Counted from the first letter of the stretch, positions 18,065 through 27,329 are shown. The stretch: DNA of 64,000 bases from Cellulosimicrobium cellulans (GCF_001722485.1 NZ_LWGL01000001.1:32714-96713); one strand, 5' to 3'. The notes: generated by a model from the letters alone, not told the origin. Made by a program: numbers and translations.

Positions 18065-18625
18065 ATGGCGATCCGCGCGACGACCGAGGCGAAGCTGCTC
18101 GACGCCGCCGACGAGCTGTTCTTCTCGCGGGGGATCGCGGCGACGTCGGTCGACGCGGTGCTCGAGCGGGCCGGGGTGTCGCCCGCGACCCTGTACCGCG
18201 GCTACGCGAGCAAGGAGGCGCTGCTCGCCGCGGCGCTCGAGCGGCGCCACCGCGCCTGGCTCGACACCTGGGACGACGCCGTCGCCGCCCAGGGAACCCC
18301 CGAGGGGCGGCTGCTCGCGGTCTTCGACGCGCTCGACGCGTTCCGGACCCGTCCCGTCGGGTCGCGGTGGTGCGCCTTCCTCGGGTCCGCCGCCGAGTAC
18401 GCCGACCCGCCCGCGGAGGTCGAGCGGGCGATCCGCACCGACACCGAGACCATGCGCGCCCGGCTCGCCGCGCTCGCCGCCGCGGTCGACCCCGAGCGCG
18501 GCGACGCGCTCGCCGACGAGCTCCTCCTCGTCGTCACCGGGTACCTCGCGATGCGGCTGCGCCGGCCTGCCGAGACCACCGGCACGGCACGGCGCGTCGC
18601 GCAGGCCCTCGTCGCGGCACGCTGA
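18065..18625 (+). CDS. TetR-family transcriptional regulator
   Basis: A 186-residue TetR/AcrR repressor. The N-terminal HTH is at about residues 8-55 (KLLDAADELFFSRGIAATSVDAVLERAGVSPATLYRGYASKEALL), with a helical ligand-binding domain after it. ATG 18065. It is divergent from an MFS remnant and presumably once repressed that exporter; it is now an apparently intact regulator whose main target is truncated. Ligand unknown. Confidence 0.9.
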   Translation: MAIRATTEAKLLDAADELFFSRGIAATSVDAVLERAGVSPATLYRGYASKEALLAAALERRHRAWLDTWDDAVAAQGTPEGRLLAVFDALDAFRTRPVGSRWCAFLGSAAEYADPPAEVERAIRTDTETMRARLAALAAAVDPERGDALADELLLVVTGYLAMRLRRPAETTGTARRVAQALVAAR

Positions 18626-18682
18626 GCGCCCCGCCCGGCCCGCGCCGTCCGCGACTGTGCCGTCCTGGCCGGGGCAGGCCGG

Positions 18683-20005
18683 TCAGCGCACGAGGCAGGG
18701 CCGCTTCGGGTCGAACGCCCAGCCCGGCACGAGGTACTGCATCGCCAGGGCGTCGTCCCGGGCGCCGAGGCCCTGCTCGCGGTAGAGCGCGTGCGCGGCC
18801 TCGACCTTGCCGCGGTCCAGCCGCACGCCGAGCCCCGGCGCGGACGGCACCTCGATCGCGCCGCCCCGGATCTGCAGCGGCTGCTCGGTGAGCCCCTGGC
18901 CGTCCTGCCAGATCCAGTGGGTGTCGAGCGCGGTGATGTCGCCCGGGGCGGCGGCGCCCACGTGCGCGAACATCGCGAGCGACACGTCGAAGTGGTTGTT
19001 GGAGTGCGAGCCCCACGTGAGGCCGAAGTCGGCGCACAGCTGGGCGACGCGGACCGACCCGGCCATCGTCCAGAAGTGCGGGTCGGCGAGCGGGATGTCG
19101 ACCGCGTCGGTCCGGACCGCGTGGGCCATCTGGCGCCAGTCGGTCGCGATCATGTTCGTCGCCGTGCGCAAGCCGGTCGCGCGGCGGAACTCCGCCATGA
19201 CCTCGCGCCCCGAGTAGCCGCCCTCGGCGCCGCACGGGTCCTCGGCGTAGGCGAGTACCTCGTCCTGCCCGCGCAGGAGGCGGACGGCGTCGGCCAGGAG
19301 CCAGCCGCCGTTCGGGTCGAGGGTGATCCTGGCCTCCGGGAACCGCTCGTGCAGCGCCGTGACGGCGGCGAGCTCCTCCTCGCCGGCCAGCACCCCGCCC
19401 TTGAGCTTGAAGTCCTCGAACCCGTACCGGGCGCTCGCGGCCTCCGCCAGGCGCACGACCGCCTCGGGCGTGAGCGCCTCCTCGCGCCGCACGCGCTCCC
19501 AGTCGTCGGCGCCGTCGGGCTCGCGCAGGTACGGCAGGTCGGTGCGGTCCGGGTCGCCGACGTAGAAGAGGTAGCCGAGCACGGGGACGCTCGTGCGCTG
19601 CTGCCCGTCCCCCAGGAGCTCCGCGACGGGCAGGCCCTGCTCCTGGCCGGCCAGGTCGAGGAGCGCCGACTCGAGGGCGGTGACCGCGTGCACGGTCGTG
19701 CGCAGGTCGAACGTCTGCAGCCCGCGGCCGCCGGTGTCCCGGCCGGCGAAGCGGGCGGCGACCTCGCGCAGGAGCGAGCGGTACCGCGCTACGGGGCGGC
19801 CCACGAGCAGGTCCGCGGCGTCGGCGATCGTCGCCCGGATCCGCTCGCCGCCGGGCACCTCGCCGACGCCCTCACGGCCGTCGCTGTCGGTCACGATCGC
19901 GATGTTGCGCGTGAAGTAGGGCGCGTGCGCCCCGCTGAGGTTGAGCAGCATCGAGTCGTGGCCCGCCACGGGCACCACGTCGACCCGGGCGATGGTCGCG
20001 CTCAT
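18683..20005 (-). CDS. gudD: Glucarate dehydratase (enolase superfamily)
   Basis: A 440-residue enolase-superfamily dehydratase converting D-glucarate (and L-idarate) to 5-keto-4-deoxyglucarate. Capping-domain start [34 protein letters not shown] is typical of GudD. Catalytic Lys pair is in [11 protein letters not shown], metal ligands in [16 protein letters not shown] and [11 protein letters not shown], and the His-containing loop [14 protein letters not shown] is present. ATG 20005 fits the family start. It is on the same strand as the LysR gene upstream; the intervening 117 nt hold GATGC-type dyads and presumably its promoter. Confidence 0.93.
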   Translation of the reverse strand: MSATIARVDVVPVAGHDSMLLNLSGAHAPYFTRNIAIVTDSDGREGVGEVPGGERIRATIADAADLLVGRPVARYRSLLREVAARFAGRDTGGRGLQTFDLRTTVHAVTALESALLDLAGQEQGLPVAELLGDGQQRTSVPVLGYLFYVGDPDRTDLPYLREPDGADDWERVRREEALTPEAVVRLAEAASARYGFEDFKLKGGVLAGEEELAAVTALHERFPEARITLDPNGGWLLADAVRLLRGQDEVLAYAEDPCGAEGGYSGREVMAEFRRATGLRTATNMIATDWRQMAHAVRTDAVDIPLADPHFWTMAGSVRVAQLCADFGLTWGSHSNNHFDVSLAMFAHVGAAAPGDITALDTHWIWQDGQGLTEQPLQIRGGAIEVPSAPGLGVRLDRGKVEAAHALYREQGLGARDDALAMQYLVPGWAFDPKRPCLVR

Positions 20006-20062
20006 GGATGGACACCTCGTCGTCGTCGTCGGAGCGGTGGGCACGACGCTAGGGACCGGCAC

Positions 20063-20113
20063 CGATGCCTGTCCAGGTTCTCTTGCGCATCCGACGATGC
20101 GCCGCAGGCATCG
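20063..20113. promoter_or_regulatory. GATGC/GCATC dyads upstream of gudD
   Basis: GCGCATC-CGAC-GATGCGC (20085-20102, perfect 7-bp arms) sits inside a longer dyad CGATGCCTG (20063-20071) / CAGGCATCG (20105-20113). They lie in the 117-nt gap between lysR and gudD. Similar half-sites recur at 21046-21100 and 27223-27239, so a common regulator of the aldarate cluster is inferred. Confidence 0.5.
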
Positions 20114-20122
20114 CCGCGCGCC

Positions 20123-21034
20123 TCAGGGGCCCATCGAGGCGACGACCTTGAGCACGCGGCGCAGCGCCGGGGTCGCGTGCTCGCGGGACCAGATGGCGTG
20201 CAGCTCGACCGGGCGCTCGGGGTCCGCGTCGAGCCGGGTGTCGCCCCCGTGGTGCACGAGGGGGCGGAACACCACGCCCTCGACGCGCAGCGACTGGGCG
20301 GACGCCGGGACGAGCGACACGCCCTGCTCGGCCGCGACGAGCAGCATGACCGTGAGCACCTGGTGGACCGACTGCTCGATCCGCGGGTGGGCGTTGGCGA
20401 GGAACCGCACGAGCAGCTCGTGGAAGTACCGCGACTGCTGCGGGTGGTAGCCGATCACCGCCTGCCCCTCGAAGTCGTCGGCGGTGAGCGGGCGGTCGAG
20501 CGAGGCCAGCGGGTGGGACTCGGGCACGACCGCGACGAGCGGCTCGCGGAGGATGACGCGCGACGCCGTGAGCGTGGTGTCGAACGGGGGACGGGCGAGA
20601 CCGATGTCGAGCTCGCGCCGCCGGATGCCCTCCACCTGCGCCATGGTCACGCGCTCGGAGAGGAGGACGTCGACGTCGGGCAGCTCGGTGGCGAGCCGGC
20701 GCAGGAGGGGGCCCAGCACCGAGACCGCGGAGACGGCCGTGAACCCCAGGCGGACGACGCCGGCGGCGCCCGCGTCGATGCGGCGGGTCCGGTCCCCGGC
20801 GGCCTCGACGAGGCTGAGCATCCGGTACGACTCCTCGAGGAAGGCCGCCCCCGCCGCCGTGAGCTCGACCCGGCGGTTGTCGCGCTCGAGCAGCCGGGCG
20901 CCGACGGCCCGCTCCAGCTTCTGGATCTGCCGCGACAGGGGCGGCTGCGTCATGCGGAGCCGTTCCGCCGCGCGGCCGAAGTGCAGCTCCTCGGCCACGG
21001 CGACGAAGGAACGCACCTGCTCGAACGTGATCAC
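20123..21034 (-). CDS. LysR-family regulator of the aldarate/TTT cluster
   Basis: A 303-residue LysR regulator: HTH at about residues 1-62 (FEQVRSFVAVAEELHFGRAAERLRMTQPPLSRQIQKLERAVG), then effector-binding domain ending in TPALRRVLKVVASM. GTG 21034 is preferred (AGGAGA upstream; family start TFEQVRSF); an in-frame ATG-type start at 21106 would add a tail with no family resemblance. Divergent from tctC and upstream of gudD, so it is the obvious candidate regulator of sugar-acid uptake and breakdown. Ligand inferred, not shown. Confidence 0.9.
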   Translation of the reverse strand: MITFEQVRSFVAVAEELHFGRAAERLRMTQPPLSRQIQKLERAVGARLLERDNRRVELTAAGAAFLEESYRMLSLVEAAGDRTRRIDAGAAGVVRLGFTAVSAVSVLGPLLRRLATELPDVDVLLSERVTMAQVEGIRRRELDIGLARPPFDTTLTASRVILREPLVAVVPESHPLASLDRPLTADDFEGQAVIGYHPQQSRYFHELLVRFLANAHPRIEQSVHQVLTVMLLVAAEQGVSLVPASAQSLRVEGVVFRPLVHHGGDTRLDADPERPVELHAIWSREHATPALRRVLKVVASMGP

Positions 21035-21045
21035 GGGGGTCTCCT

Positions 21046-21100
21046 GACGATGCGCGAAGTGGAACACCCCATGCCGAACGGGGCTTGGACGGGCATCGTC
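21046..21100. promoter_or_regulatory. lysR / tctC divergent control region with GACGATGC dyad
   Basis: GACGATGC (21046-21053) and its complement GCATCGTC (21093-21100) flank the centre of the 115-nt gap between the divergent lysR and tctC starts. The half-sites match those near gudD and garR. Confidence 0.45.
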
Positions 21101-21149
21101 GCACACGTCTAGTGTCGTGAGTCACAGCGTTCGGACAAGGAGTGCAACG

Positions 21150-22154
21150 ATGCGCCACCACACCATGCGCCTGGCCGTCCCGCTCGGGACGGCGGCCCTC
21201 ATCCTCTCGGCCTGCAGCGGGGTCGAGACCACGACCGGCGGCGGTGACGAGACCGCGCAGGACTACCCCACGGGCAGCGTCGAGATGCTCGTCGGGGCCT
21301 CGGCGGGCGGCTCGTCCGACCTCATCAGCCGGGCCGTCTCCCAGGGACTGTCCGAGTCGCTCGGGCAGTCGTTCCCGGTGATCAACCGCGAGGGGGCGAA
21401 CGGCGCGATCGCCGCCGCGGAGCTCGCCTCCGCCGAGCCGGACGGGTCGACGATCGCGATCCAGAACGCCTCGCTCTTCGCCATCACGCCGCTCGCGGTG
21501 AGCGAGGACGAGGTGACGAGCATCGAGGACTTCGACGTCGTCCACGGCATCTCGCGCGACGACTACGTCATGGTCGCCCCCGCCGGCGGGCCGTACTCGA
21601 CGCTCGACGCGGTCAAGGGCGCGACGTCGACCGTCACCTACGGCACGACGGGCGTCGGCACCGGCGCCCAGGTGTCCTGCGCGCTGCTGCTCGGCAGCGC
21701 GGGCGTCCAGGGCGAGGCGGTGCCGTTCGACGGCGGCGCCCCGGCCCTCACCGCCGTCCTCGGCGGCCAGGTCGACACGGCGTGCCTGCAGGTCGGCGAG
21801 GCGATCGAGAACATCGAGTCCGGCAAGCTCGCGCCGCTCGCGGTGTTCGGGCCGGAGCGCATCGAGTACCTGCCCGACGTGCCGACCGCGCAGGAGCAGG
21901 GCCTCGACGTCGAGGTGGCGCAGTACCGCTTCCTCACCGTGCCGAAGGGCACGCCGGACGCCGTCAAGGACGCTCTGGTCCAGGGCCTGCAGGACACGTT
22001 CGAGTCGGAGGAGTACCAGTCCTTCAACGAGCAGAACAGCCTCACGCCCATGGAGATCCCCGGCGACGAGGTCGTGGCCCAGCTCGAGGAGGACAAGCAG
22101 CGGTACGCCGACCTGGTCGAGGAGTACGGCATCGACCTCGGCGGCGAGGGCTGA
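21150..22154 (+). CDS. tctC: Tripartite tricarboxylate transporter, periplasmic-type binding lipoprotein
   Basis: A 334-residue TctC/Bug-family solute receptor. A signal peptide with lipobox LILSACSG (Cys at about residue 22) predicts a lipid-anchored extracytoplasmic protein. The mature domain carries GSVEMLVGASAGGSSDLISRAV, VINREGANG, YGTTGVGTGAQVSCALL and FGPERIEYLPDVPTAQEQGLDVEV, all Bug-family landmarks. ATG 21150 follows AAGGAG. First gene of tctCBA. Ligands of the family are carboxylates; the surrounding dehydratases suggest an aldaric acid rather than citrate (inference). Confidence 0.9.
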   Translation: MRHHTMRLAVPLGTAALILSACSGVETTTGGGDETAQDYPTGSVEMLVGASAGGSSDLISRAVSQGLSESLGQSFPVINREGANGAIAAAELASAEPDGSTIAIQNASLFAITPLAVSEDEVTSIEDFDVVHGISRDDYVMVAPAGGPYSTLDAVKGATSTVTYGTTGVGTGAQVSCALLLGSAGVQGEAVPFDGGAPALTAVLGGQVDTACLQVGEAIENIESGKLAPLAVFGPERIEYLPDVPTAQEQGLDVEVAQYRFLTVPKGTPDAVKDALVQGLQDTFESEEYQSFNEQNSLTPMEIPGDEVVAQLEEDKQRYADLVEEYGIDLGGEG

Positions 22155-22182
22155 CCCGGCGGGACGCGGAGGAGGTCAGCGG

Positions 22183-22722
22183 ATGAGCCAGGAGCACGCC
22201 CCGCAGCGGGACGAGACCGGGCGCGACATCCTCGTCGAGCTCGAGGAGGAGGTCGCGCGCGAGCTCGCGGAGGAGCGCCCGCCGCACGGCGGGCCCGGCT
22301 ACCAGGTGGTCGGGGCCCTCGTGACCATCGCCCTCGGGGTCGGCGGCGCCGTCCTGGCGCTCGGGTACGGGCTCGGGTCGCTCGAGCGGCCCGGGCCGGG
22401 CCTGTGGCCCTTCGCCGTGAGCGTCGTGATCGCGGTCCTCGGGGTCGTGCTCCTCGTCGGCGGGCGCCACGGCGAGGACACGGAGGAGTTCACGCGCTCC
22501 AGCCTCGTCCCGGCGGTCGCCGTCGTGACGTTCGTCGCGCTCGGCGCGCTCATGCCGCTGATCGGGTTCGAGATCCCGGCCCTGCTGCTGTGCGCCGTCT
22601 GGCTGCGGCTGCTCGGCGGGGAGTCGTGGCGCAGCACCGTCCTCGTGTCGGTGGGCGCGGTCGCGGTCTTCTACGTCCTGTTCATCTACGGGCTGCGCGT
22701 GCCGCTGCCCCACCTGATCTGA
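22183..22722 (+). CDS. tctB: Tripartite tricarboxylate transporter small membrane subunit
   Basis: A 179-residue protein. A charged cytoplasmic N-terminus (about 40 residues) is followed by four hydrophobic helices (about 45-68, 77-95, 110-140 and 150-170), as in TctB. It contains the family-like GLGSLERPGPGLWPF. It lies between tctC (28 nt) and tctA (10 nt). Confidence 0.88.
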   Translation: MSQEHAPQRDETGRDILVELEEEVARELAEERPPHGGPGYQVVGALVTIALGVGGAVLALGYGLGSLERPGPGLWPFAVSVVIAVLGVVLLVGGRHGEDTEEFTRSSLVPAVAVVTFVALGALMPLIGFEIPALLLCAVWLRLLGGESWRSTVLVSVGAVAVFYVLFIYGLRVPLPHLI

Positions 22723-22732
22723 GGGAGGCGAC

Positions 22733-24277
22733 GTGGACCTGACCGCCTTCCTCGACGGCTTCGCGCTCGTCACCCAGCCGACCAACCTGCTCTACTGCCT
22801 GGTCGGCGTGCTGATCGGCATGCTCATCGGCGTCCTGCCCGGGCTCGGCCCGGCCGCGACGATCGCGATCCTCCTGCCGATCACGTACACGATCGACCCC
22901 GTCTCCGCGATCATCATGCTCGCGGGCATCTACTACGGCGCCCAGTACGGCGGCACCATCACCTCGGTGCTGCTGCGCCTGCCGGGCGAGGCGTCGTCCG
23001 TGGTCACCGTCTTCGACGGCTTCGCGCTCGCGAAGCAGGGCAGGGCCGGCACGGCGCTCGGCATCTCCGCCGTCGGGTCGTTCGTCGGCGCGACGGTCTC
23101 CATCATCGGACTGACGCTCCTCGCGCCGCTCGTCGCGCAGTGGGCCCTGGACTTCGGCCCGCCCGAGTACGCGGCGCTCGCGCTGCTCGGCGTGCTGCTC
23201 GTCGCGTCCATCGGCAGCGGCGGCATGGTCAAGGCGATGATCTCCGCCTCGCTCGGGCTCCTGCTCGCCACGATCGGCCGGGACTCGTTCAGCGGGGCGC
23301 AGCGGTTCACGTTCGACAGCCTGCAGCTGTCCGACGGCATCGACTTCGTCATCGTCGCGATGGGCCTGTTCGGCGTCGGCGAGATCCTCTACAACCTTGA
23401 GCAGCGGCACGGCAAGCCCCACGTCCCCGCGGCGGTGGCCAACGTCTGGCCGTCGCGCAAGGAGCTGCGGGAGTCGTCGGGGGCGATCGGGCGCGGGTCG
23501 GTGATCGGCTTCGTCCTGGGCGTGCTGCCCGGCGGTGGCGCGGTGATGGCGTCGCTCGCGGCCTACGCGACGGAGAAGCGCGTCAGCAAGCGGCCCGAGC
23601 GGTTCGGGCGCGGCGCCATCGAGGGCGTCGCGGCGCCCGAGACGGCGAACAACGCGGCGGCGACGTCGTCGTTCATCCCGCTGCTGACGATCGGCATCCC
23701 GGCCAACGCGTCGATGGCGATGCTCTTCGGCGCGCTGCTCATCCTCGGCATCAGCCCGGGCCCCCAGCTCGTCGACGAGAACCCCGACCTGTTCTGGGGC
23801 GTCATCAACTCGATGTACATCGGGAACCTGATCCTGCTCGTGCTGAGCATCCCGCTGGTCGGCCTGTTCGTCCGCGTCCTGCGCGTGCGGCCGGCGATCC
23901 TCGCCCCGCTCACCGCGCTGATCACCGTCCTCGGCGTCTACACGATCAACAACTCGACCTTCGACATCTTCGTGATGATCGTGTTCGGCGTCATCGGCTA
24001 CCTCATGAAGAAGCTCGGCTTCGAGCCCGGTCCGATGGTCCTCGCCTTCGTCCTCGGGTCGATCGTGGAGTCGAGCGTGCGGCGGTCGCTGCTGATCTTC
24101 GGCGGCGACCCGACCGGCTTCTTCACGCGCCCGATCTCGGGGACGCTGCTGGCGGTGTTCGTCCTGGTCGCCCTGTGGCCCGCCGTGAAGATGCTGCGCG
24201 ATCGCCGCGCCGCCGCCCGGTCGTCCGCCGGCTCGCCGCAGGACACCGACACCTCCCGGAGAAAGGCGCACCGATGA
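22733..24277 (+). CDS. tctA: Tripartite tricarboxylate transporter large membrane subunit
   Basis: A 514-residue polytopic channel subunit of TctA type. Family signatures: GVLIGMLIGVLPGLGPAATIAILLPITY (about 24-51), ILMLAGIYYGAQYGGTITSVLLRLPGE region, PGGGAVMASLAAYATEKR (about 267-284) and AAPETANNAAATSSFIPLLTIGIPANASMAML. GTG start with GGGAGG upstream. Its stop overlaps the following usp start (ATGA). Confidence 0.93.
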   Translation: MDLTAFLDGFALVTQPTNLLYCLVGVLIGMLIGVLPGLGPAATIAILLPITYTIDPVSAIIMLAGIYYGAQYGGTITSVLLRLPGEASSVVTVFDGFALAKQGRAGTALGISAVGSFVGATVSIIGLTLLAPLVAQWALDFGPPEYAALALLGVLLVASIGSGGMVKAMISASLGLLLATIGRDSFSGAQRFTFDSLQLSDGIDFVIVAMGLFGVGEILYNLEQRHGKPHVPAAVANVWPSRKELRESSGAIGRGSVIGFVLGVLPGGGAVMASLAAYATEKRVSKRPERFGRGAIEGVAAPETANNAAATSSFIPLLTIGIPANASMAMLFGALLILGISPGPQLVDENPDLFWGVINSMYIGNLILLVLSIPLVGLFVRVLRVRPAILAPLTALITVLGVYTINNSTFDIFVMIVFGVIGYLMKKLGFEPGPMVLAFVLGSIVESSVRRSLLIFGGDPTGFFTRPISGTLLAVFVLVALWPAVKMLRDRRAAARSSAGSPQDTDTSRRKAHR

Positions 24278-24669
24278 CCCTCCTGATCGGCTACATCCCC
24301 ACCCCCGTCGGCGAGGCGGCGTTCGAGGCGGCGCTGGCCGAGGCGGCCGTGCACGGCGAGGACGTCGTCATCGTCAACAGCGCCCGGCGGGGTGCGACGG
24401 TCGACGCCGACCTGGTGGACGACGCGGCGGCGGACGAGCTCGTCGCGCGGGCGTCGGCGGCGGGCGTGCCCGCACGCGTCGCGCGCGCCACGCACGGGCA
24501 CGACATGGTGGAGACGTTCGACGAGCTCGTCCGGAGCACCGGTGCCCGGATGATTGTCATCGGCCTGCGCCGCCGGTCGCCCGTCGGCAAGCTCGTCATG
24601 GGCAGCGACGCGCAGCGGATCCTCCTGGAGGCCGGCGTCCCCGTGCTCGCCGTCAAGGCGCCTGCATGA
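24274..24669 (+). CDS. Universal stress protein (UspA fold)
   Basis: A 131-residue single-domain Usp. Start LLIGYIPTPVGEAAFEAALAEA, and the C-terminal nucleotide-binding signature IGLRRRSPVGKLVMGSDAQRILLEAGVPVLAV (a G-2x-G-9x-GS/T type loop). It overlaps both neighbours by 4 nt (ATGA at tctA and at the next gene), so it is firmly inside the aldarate operon. Usp genes are often found with TTT or TRAP transporters; the role there is not defined. Confidence 0.9.
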   Translation: MTLLIGYIPTPVGEAAFEAALAEAAVHGEDVVIVNSARRGATVDADLVDDAAADELVARASAAGVPARVARATHGHDMVETFDELVRSTGARMIVIGLRRRSPVGKLVMGSDAQRILLEAGVPVLAVKAPA

Positions 24670-25955
24670 CCTCGCGGGTCAGCCGGGCCAGCCGGGGCAG
24701 CCGCGTCAGCCGCGTCGTCGTCACCCCCGTCGCGTTCCGCGACCCGCCGCTGCTCAACGTGGTGGGCGTGCACCAGCCGTGGGCGCTGCGGGCGCTCGTC
24801 GAGGTGCACACCGACGCGGGGCTGGTCGGGCTGGGGGAGACGTACGCCGACGAGACCCACCTCGCCCGGCTCGAGGCGGTCGCGGCCGCGCTGCCGGGTC
24901 ACGACCCGTGGGACCTGCACGGACTGCAGCGCCTCGTGACCGACGTCCTCGGCCGCGCGACCGGCGGGGCGGGCGCGTCGTTCGGGGGGATGCTCGACCT
25001 CGGGTCCGCCGTCCCGACGGTGCTGTCGCCGTTCGAGGTGGCGTGCTTCGACCTCATGGGGCGCGAGACCGGCCGGCCGGTGAGCGACCTGCTCGGCGGC
25101 GCCGTCCGCGACCGCGTCCCGTTCAGCGGGTACCTGTTTTACAAGTGGGCCGGGCACCCCGGCATGCCCGAGGACGACTGGGGCGCGGCGCTCGACCCCG
25201 ACGGCGTCGTCGCGCAGGCGCGGCGCATGGTCGACGGCTGGGGGTTCGGCTCGCTCAAGCTCAAGGGCGGCGTCCTGCCCCCGGACGAGGAGTGCGCGGC
25301 GCTCGAGGCGCTGCACGCGGCGTTCCCCGGCATGCCCCTGCGGCTCGACCCCAACGGCGCGTGGACCCCGACGACGTCCGTCGAGGTGGCCGAGCGTCTC
25401 GCCGGCGTCGTGGAGTACCTGGAGGACCCGACGCCCGGCATCGACGGCATGGCGTACGTCGCGGCGCGCACCGACGTGCCGCTCGCGACCAACATGTGCG
25501 TCATCGCGTTCGAGCACCTGCCCCCGGCGGTCGCGGCACGCGCGGTGCAGATCGTGCTGTCCGACCACCACCTGTGGGGCGGGCTGCGCGCGTCCGCGCT
25601 CCTCGGCGGGATCACCGAGACGTTCGGCATGGGCCTGTCGATGCACAGCAACTCGCACCTCGGCGTCTCCCTCGCGGCGATGGTGCACCTCGCGGCCGCG
25701 ACCCCGAACCTCACGTACGCGTGCGACACGCACTACCCGTGGAAGACGCAGGACGTGGTCGTCCCCGGCGTCCTCGCCTTCGAGGACGGCGCCGTCGCGG
25801 TCCCGACGGGCCCGGGCCTCGGCGTCGAGCTCGACCGCGACCTGCTGGCCGAGCTGCACGAGCAGTACCTCACGTGCGGCGTGCGGCGCCGCGAGGACAC
25901 GGTCTACATGCGGTCCGTCGACCCGGGGTTCACGCCGAACACCGCGCGCTGGTGA
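24666..25955 (+). CDS. Glucarate dehydratase-like enolase-superfamily enzyme
   Basis: A 429-residue member of the glucarate-dehydratase subgroup. Lys pair FGSLKLKGGVLPPDEE, metal ligands RLDPNGAW, EYLEDPTPG and LATNMCVIAFE, and the His loop MGLSMHSNSHLGVSLAAM are present. The N-terminal capping segment (SRVSRASRGSRVSRVVV) has an unusual Ser/Arg-rich leader of about 16 residues; GTG/other internal starts are possible. Distinct from the gudD at 18.7 kb, so the cluster holds two GudD-type enzymes. Preferred aldarate (glucarate, idarate, galactarate) cannot be told from motifs alone. Confidence 0.87.
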   Translation: MTSRVSRASRGSRVSRVVVTPVAFRDPPLLNVVGVHQPWALRALVEVHTDAGLVGLGETYADETHLARLEAVAAALPGHDPWDLHGLQRLVTDVLGRATGGAGASFGGMLDLGSAVPTVLSPFEVACFDLMGRETGRPVSDLLGGAVRDRVPFSGYLFYKWAGHPGMPEDDWGAALDPDGVVAQARRMVDGWGFGSLKLKGGVLPPDEECAALEALHAAFPGMPLRLDPNGAWTPTTSVEVAERLAGVVEYLEDPTPGIDGMAYVAARTDVPLATNMCVIAFEHLPPAVAARAVQIVLSDHHLWGGLRASALLGGITETFGMGLSMHSNSHLGVSLAAMVHLAAATPNLTYACDTHYPWKTQDVVVPGVLAFEDGAVAVPTGPGLGVELDRDLLAELHEQYLTCGVRRREDTVYMRSVDPGFTPNTARW

Positions 25956-25969
25956 TCGCGGGCGCCGAC

Positions 25970-26025
25970 GACGTCACCGCCCGGACGTCACCGCCCGGAC
26001 GTCACCGCCCGGAGGTCACCGCCCG
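25970..26025. repeat. Four tandem copies of a 14-bp unit (GACGTCACCGCCCG)
   Basis: Three exact copies (25970-25983, 25984-25997, 25998-26011) and one with a single change, GAGGTCACCGCCCG (26012-26025). The fourth covers the stop codon of the minus-strand dehydratase gene, so the array seems to have grown by slippage from that gene's end into the gap between convergent genes. Confidence 0.92.
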
Positions 26026-27134
26026 AAGGTCACGGTCTCGCGCGTGAGGTCCCGCATGCGCCCGCTCAGCGTGATGCCGAGGCCGGGGCGGTCGGGGACC
26101 CGCATGCGGCCGTCGCGGATCTCCATGCGCTCCTCGAACAGCGGGTCCAGCCACTCGAAGTGCTCGACCCACGGCTCGGTCGGGTACGCCGCGGCGAGGT
26201 GGAGGTGGATCTCCATCGCGTAGTGCGGGGCGAGCGCGAGCCCGGCGTGGGCGGCGAGGGCCGCGAACTGCAGGAACGGCGTGATGCCGCCGATCCGCGG
26301 CGCGTCGGGCTGCACGATCCCGCGGTAGCCGGCGTCGAGGAGCGCCATGTGCTCGGGGACCGACGTGAGCATCTCCCCGGTCGCGACGGGCGTGTCGAAC
26401 GTCCGGGAGAGGTCGGCGTGCCCGACGGCGTCCCACGCGTCGAGCGGCTCCTCGATCCACACGAGGTCGAAGGGCTCGAGCGCCCGGCACATCCGCCGCG
26501 CGCGGGCGCGGTCCCACTGCTGGTTGGCGTCGACCATGAGCGGGGTGTCGCCGAGGTGCTCGCGCAGCGCCTCGACCCGGCGCAGGTCCTCGGCCCAGTC
26601 CGGCTGCCCGACCTTGAGCTTGATGCCGCCGATGCCCGCCTCGAGGGACGCGGTCGCGCGCTCCTTCACCTCGTCGACCGACGCCTGGAGGAACCCGCCC
26701 GAGGTGTTGTAGACGCGGCACGAGTCGCGGTGCGCGCCCAGCAGCCGCGCGAGCGGGAGGTCGGCGCGGCGCGCCTTGAGGTCCCACAGCGCGACGTCGA
26801 GCGCGGCGATCGCCTGCGTGGCCACGCCGGACCGCCCGACGGACGCGCCCGCCCACAGCAGGGACGTGTAGACGCGCGGGATGTCGGACGGGTCCTGCCC
26901 GAGGGCGACCTCGGCGACCTCCGCCAGGTGGCGGTACTGGGCGGGCCCGCCGGCGCGCTTGGAGTAGCTGAACCCGGTCCCGTGCAGGCCCTGCTCCGTC
27001 TCGACCTCGACGAAGAGCAGCGACGTCTCGGTGAGCGGCCGCTGGCGCCCGGTGAGCACCTTGGCGTCGCTCACCGGCCGGTCGAGCGGCAGCACGACGT
27101 GGGACAGCGTGAGCCGGCGGATGCGGTCGTTCAT
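26016..27134 (-). CDS. L-talarate/galactarate dehydratase-like enolase-superfamily enzyme
   Basis: A 372-residue mandelate-racemase-subgroup enzyme. Catalytic KxK in GGIKLKVGQPDW, metal ligands in LMVDANQQWDRARA, VWIEEPLDAWD and PVATGEML, and the His of the Asp-His dyad in LALAPHYAMEIHLHLAAAYP. The ending EPWVEHFEWLDPLF resembles L-talarate/galactarate dehydratases. Convergent to the preceding enolase-superfamily gene and divergent from garR. Its product, 5-keto-4-deoxyglucarate, would join the GudD route. Other acid-sugar dehydratase activities cannot be excluded. Confidence 0.85.
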   Translation of the reverse strand: MNDRIRRLTLSHVVLPLDRPVSDAKVLTGRQRPLTETSLLFVEVETEQGLHGTGFSYSKRAGGPAQYRHLAEVAEVALGQDPSDIPRVYTSLLWAGASVGRSGVATQAIAALDVALWDLKARRADLPLARLLGAHRDSCRVYNTSGGFLQASVDEVKERATASLEAGIGGIKLKVGQPDWAEDLRRVEALREHLGDTPLMVDANQQWDRARARRMCRALEPFDLVWIEEPLDAWDAVGHADLSRTFDTPVATGEMLTSVPEHMALLDAGYRGIVQPDAPRIGGITPFLQFAALAAHAGLALAPHYAMEIHLHLAAAYPTEPWVEHFEWLDPLFEERMEIRDGRMRVPDRPGLGITLSGRMRDLTRETVTFGR

Positions 27135-27222
27135 GGGGCAGCTCCTCGACGTCGTCGTCGGTCAGGACGGGAATCCCTGCCAGAAGTGCACCACCGTCGG
27201 GGACCGATCTGTGCCGGATCCC

Positions 27223-27239
27223 GATGCCTCCCGGGCATC
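27223..27239. promoter_or_regulatory. GATGCC-N5-GGCATC dyad in the dehydratase/garR control region
   Basis: A 6-bp inverted repeat in the 195-nt gap between the divergent talarate/galactarate dehydratase-like gene and garR. It shares the GATGC/GCATC half-sites seen near gudD and tctC. Confidence 0.45.
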
Positions 27240-27329
27240 AATCCATGCCTTCTTAGGCTTGGACGCGCATGACTGCGGCCTCGTACTGTCGGGACACCCC
27301 CAGCGTCGCCCGGGAAGGACCGCAAGCCC

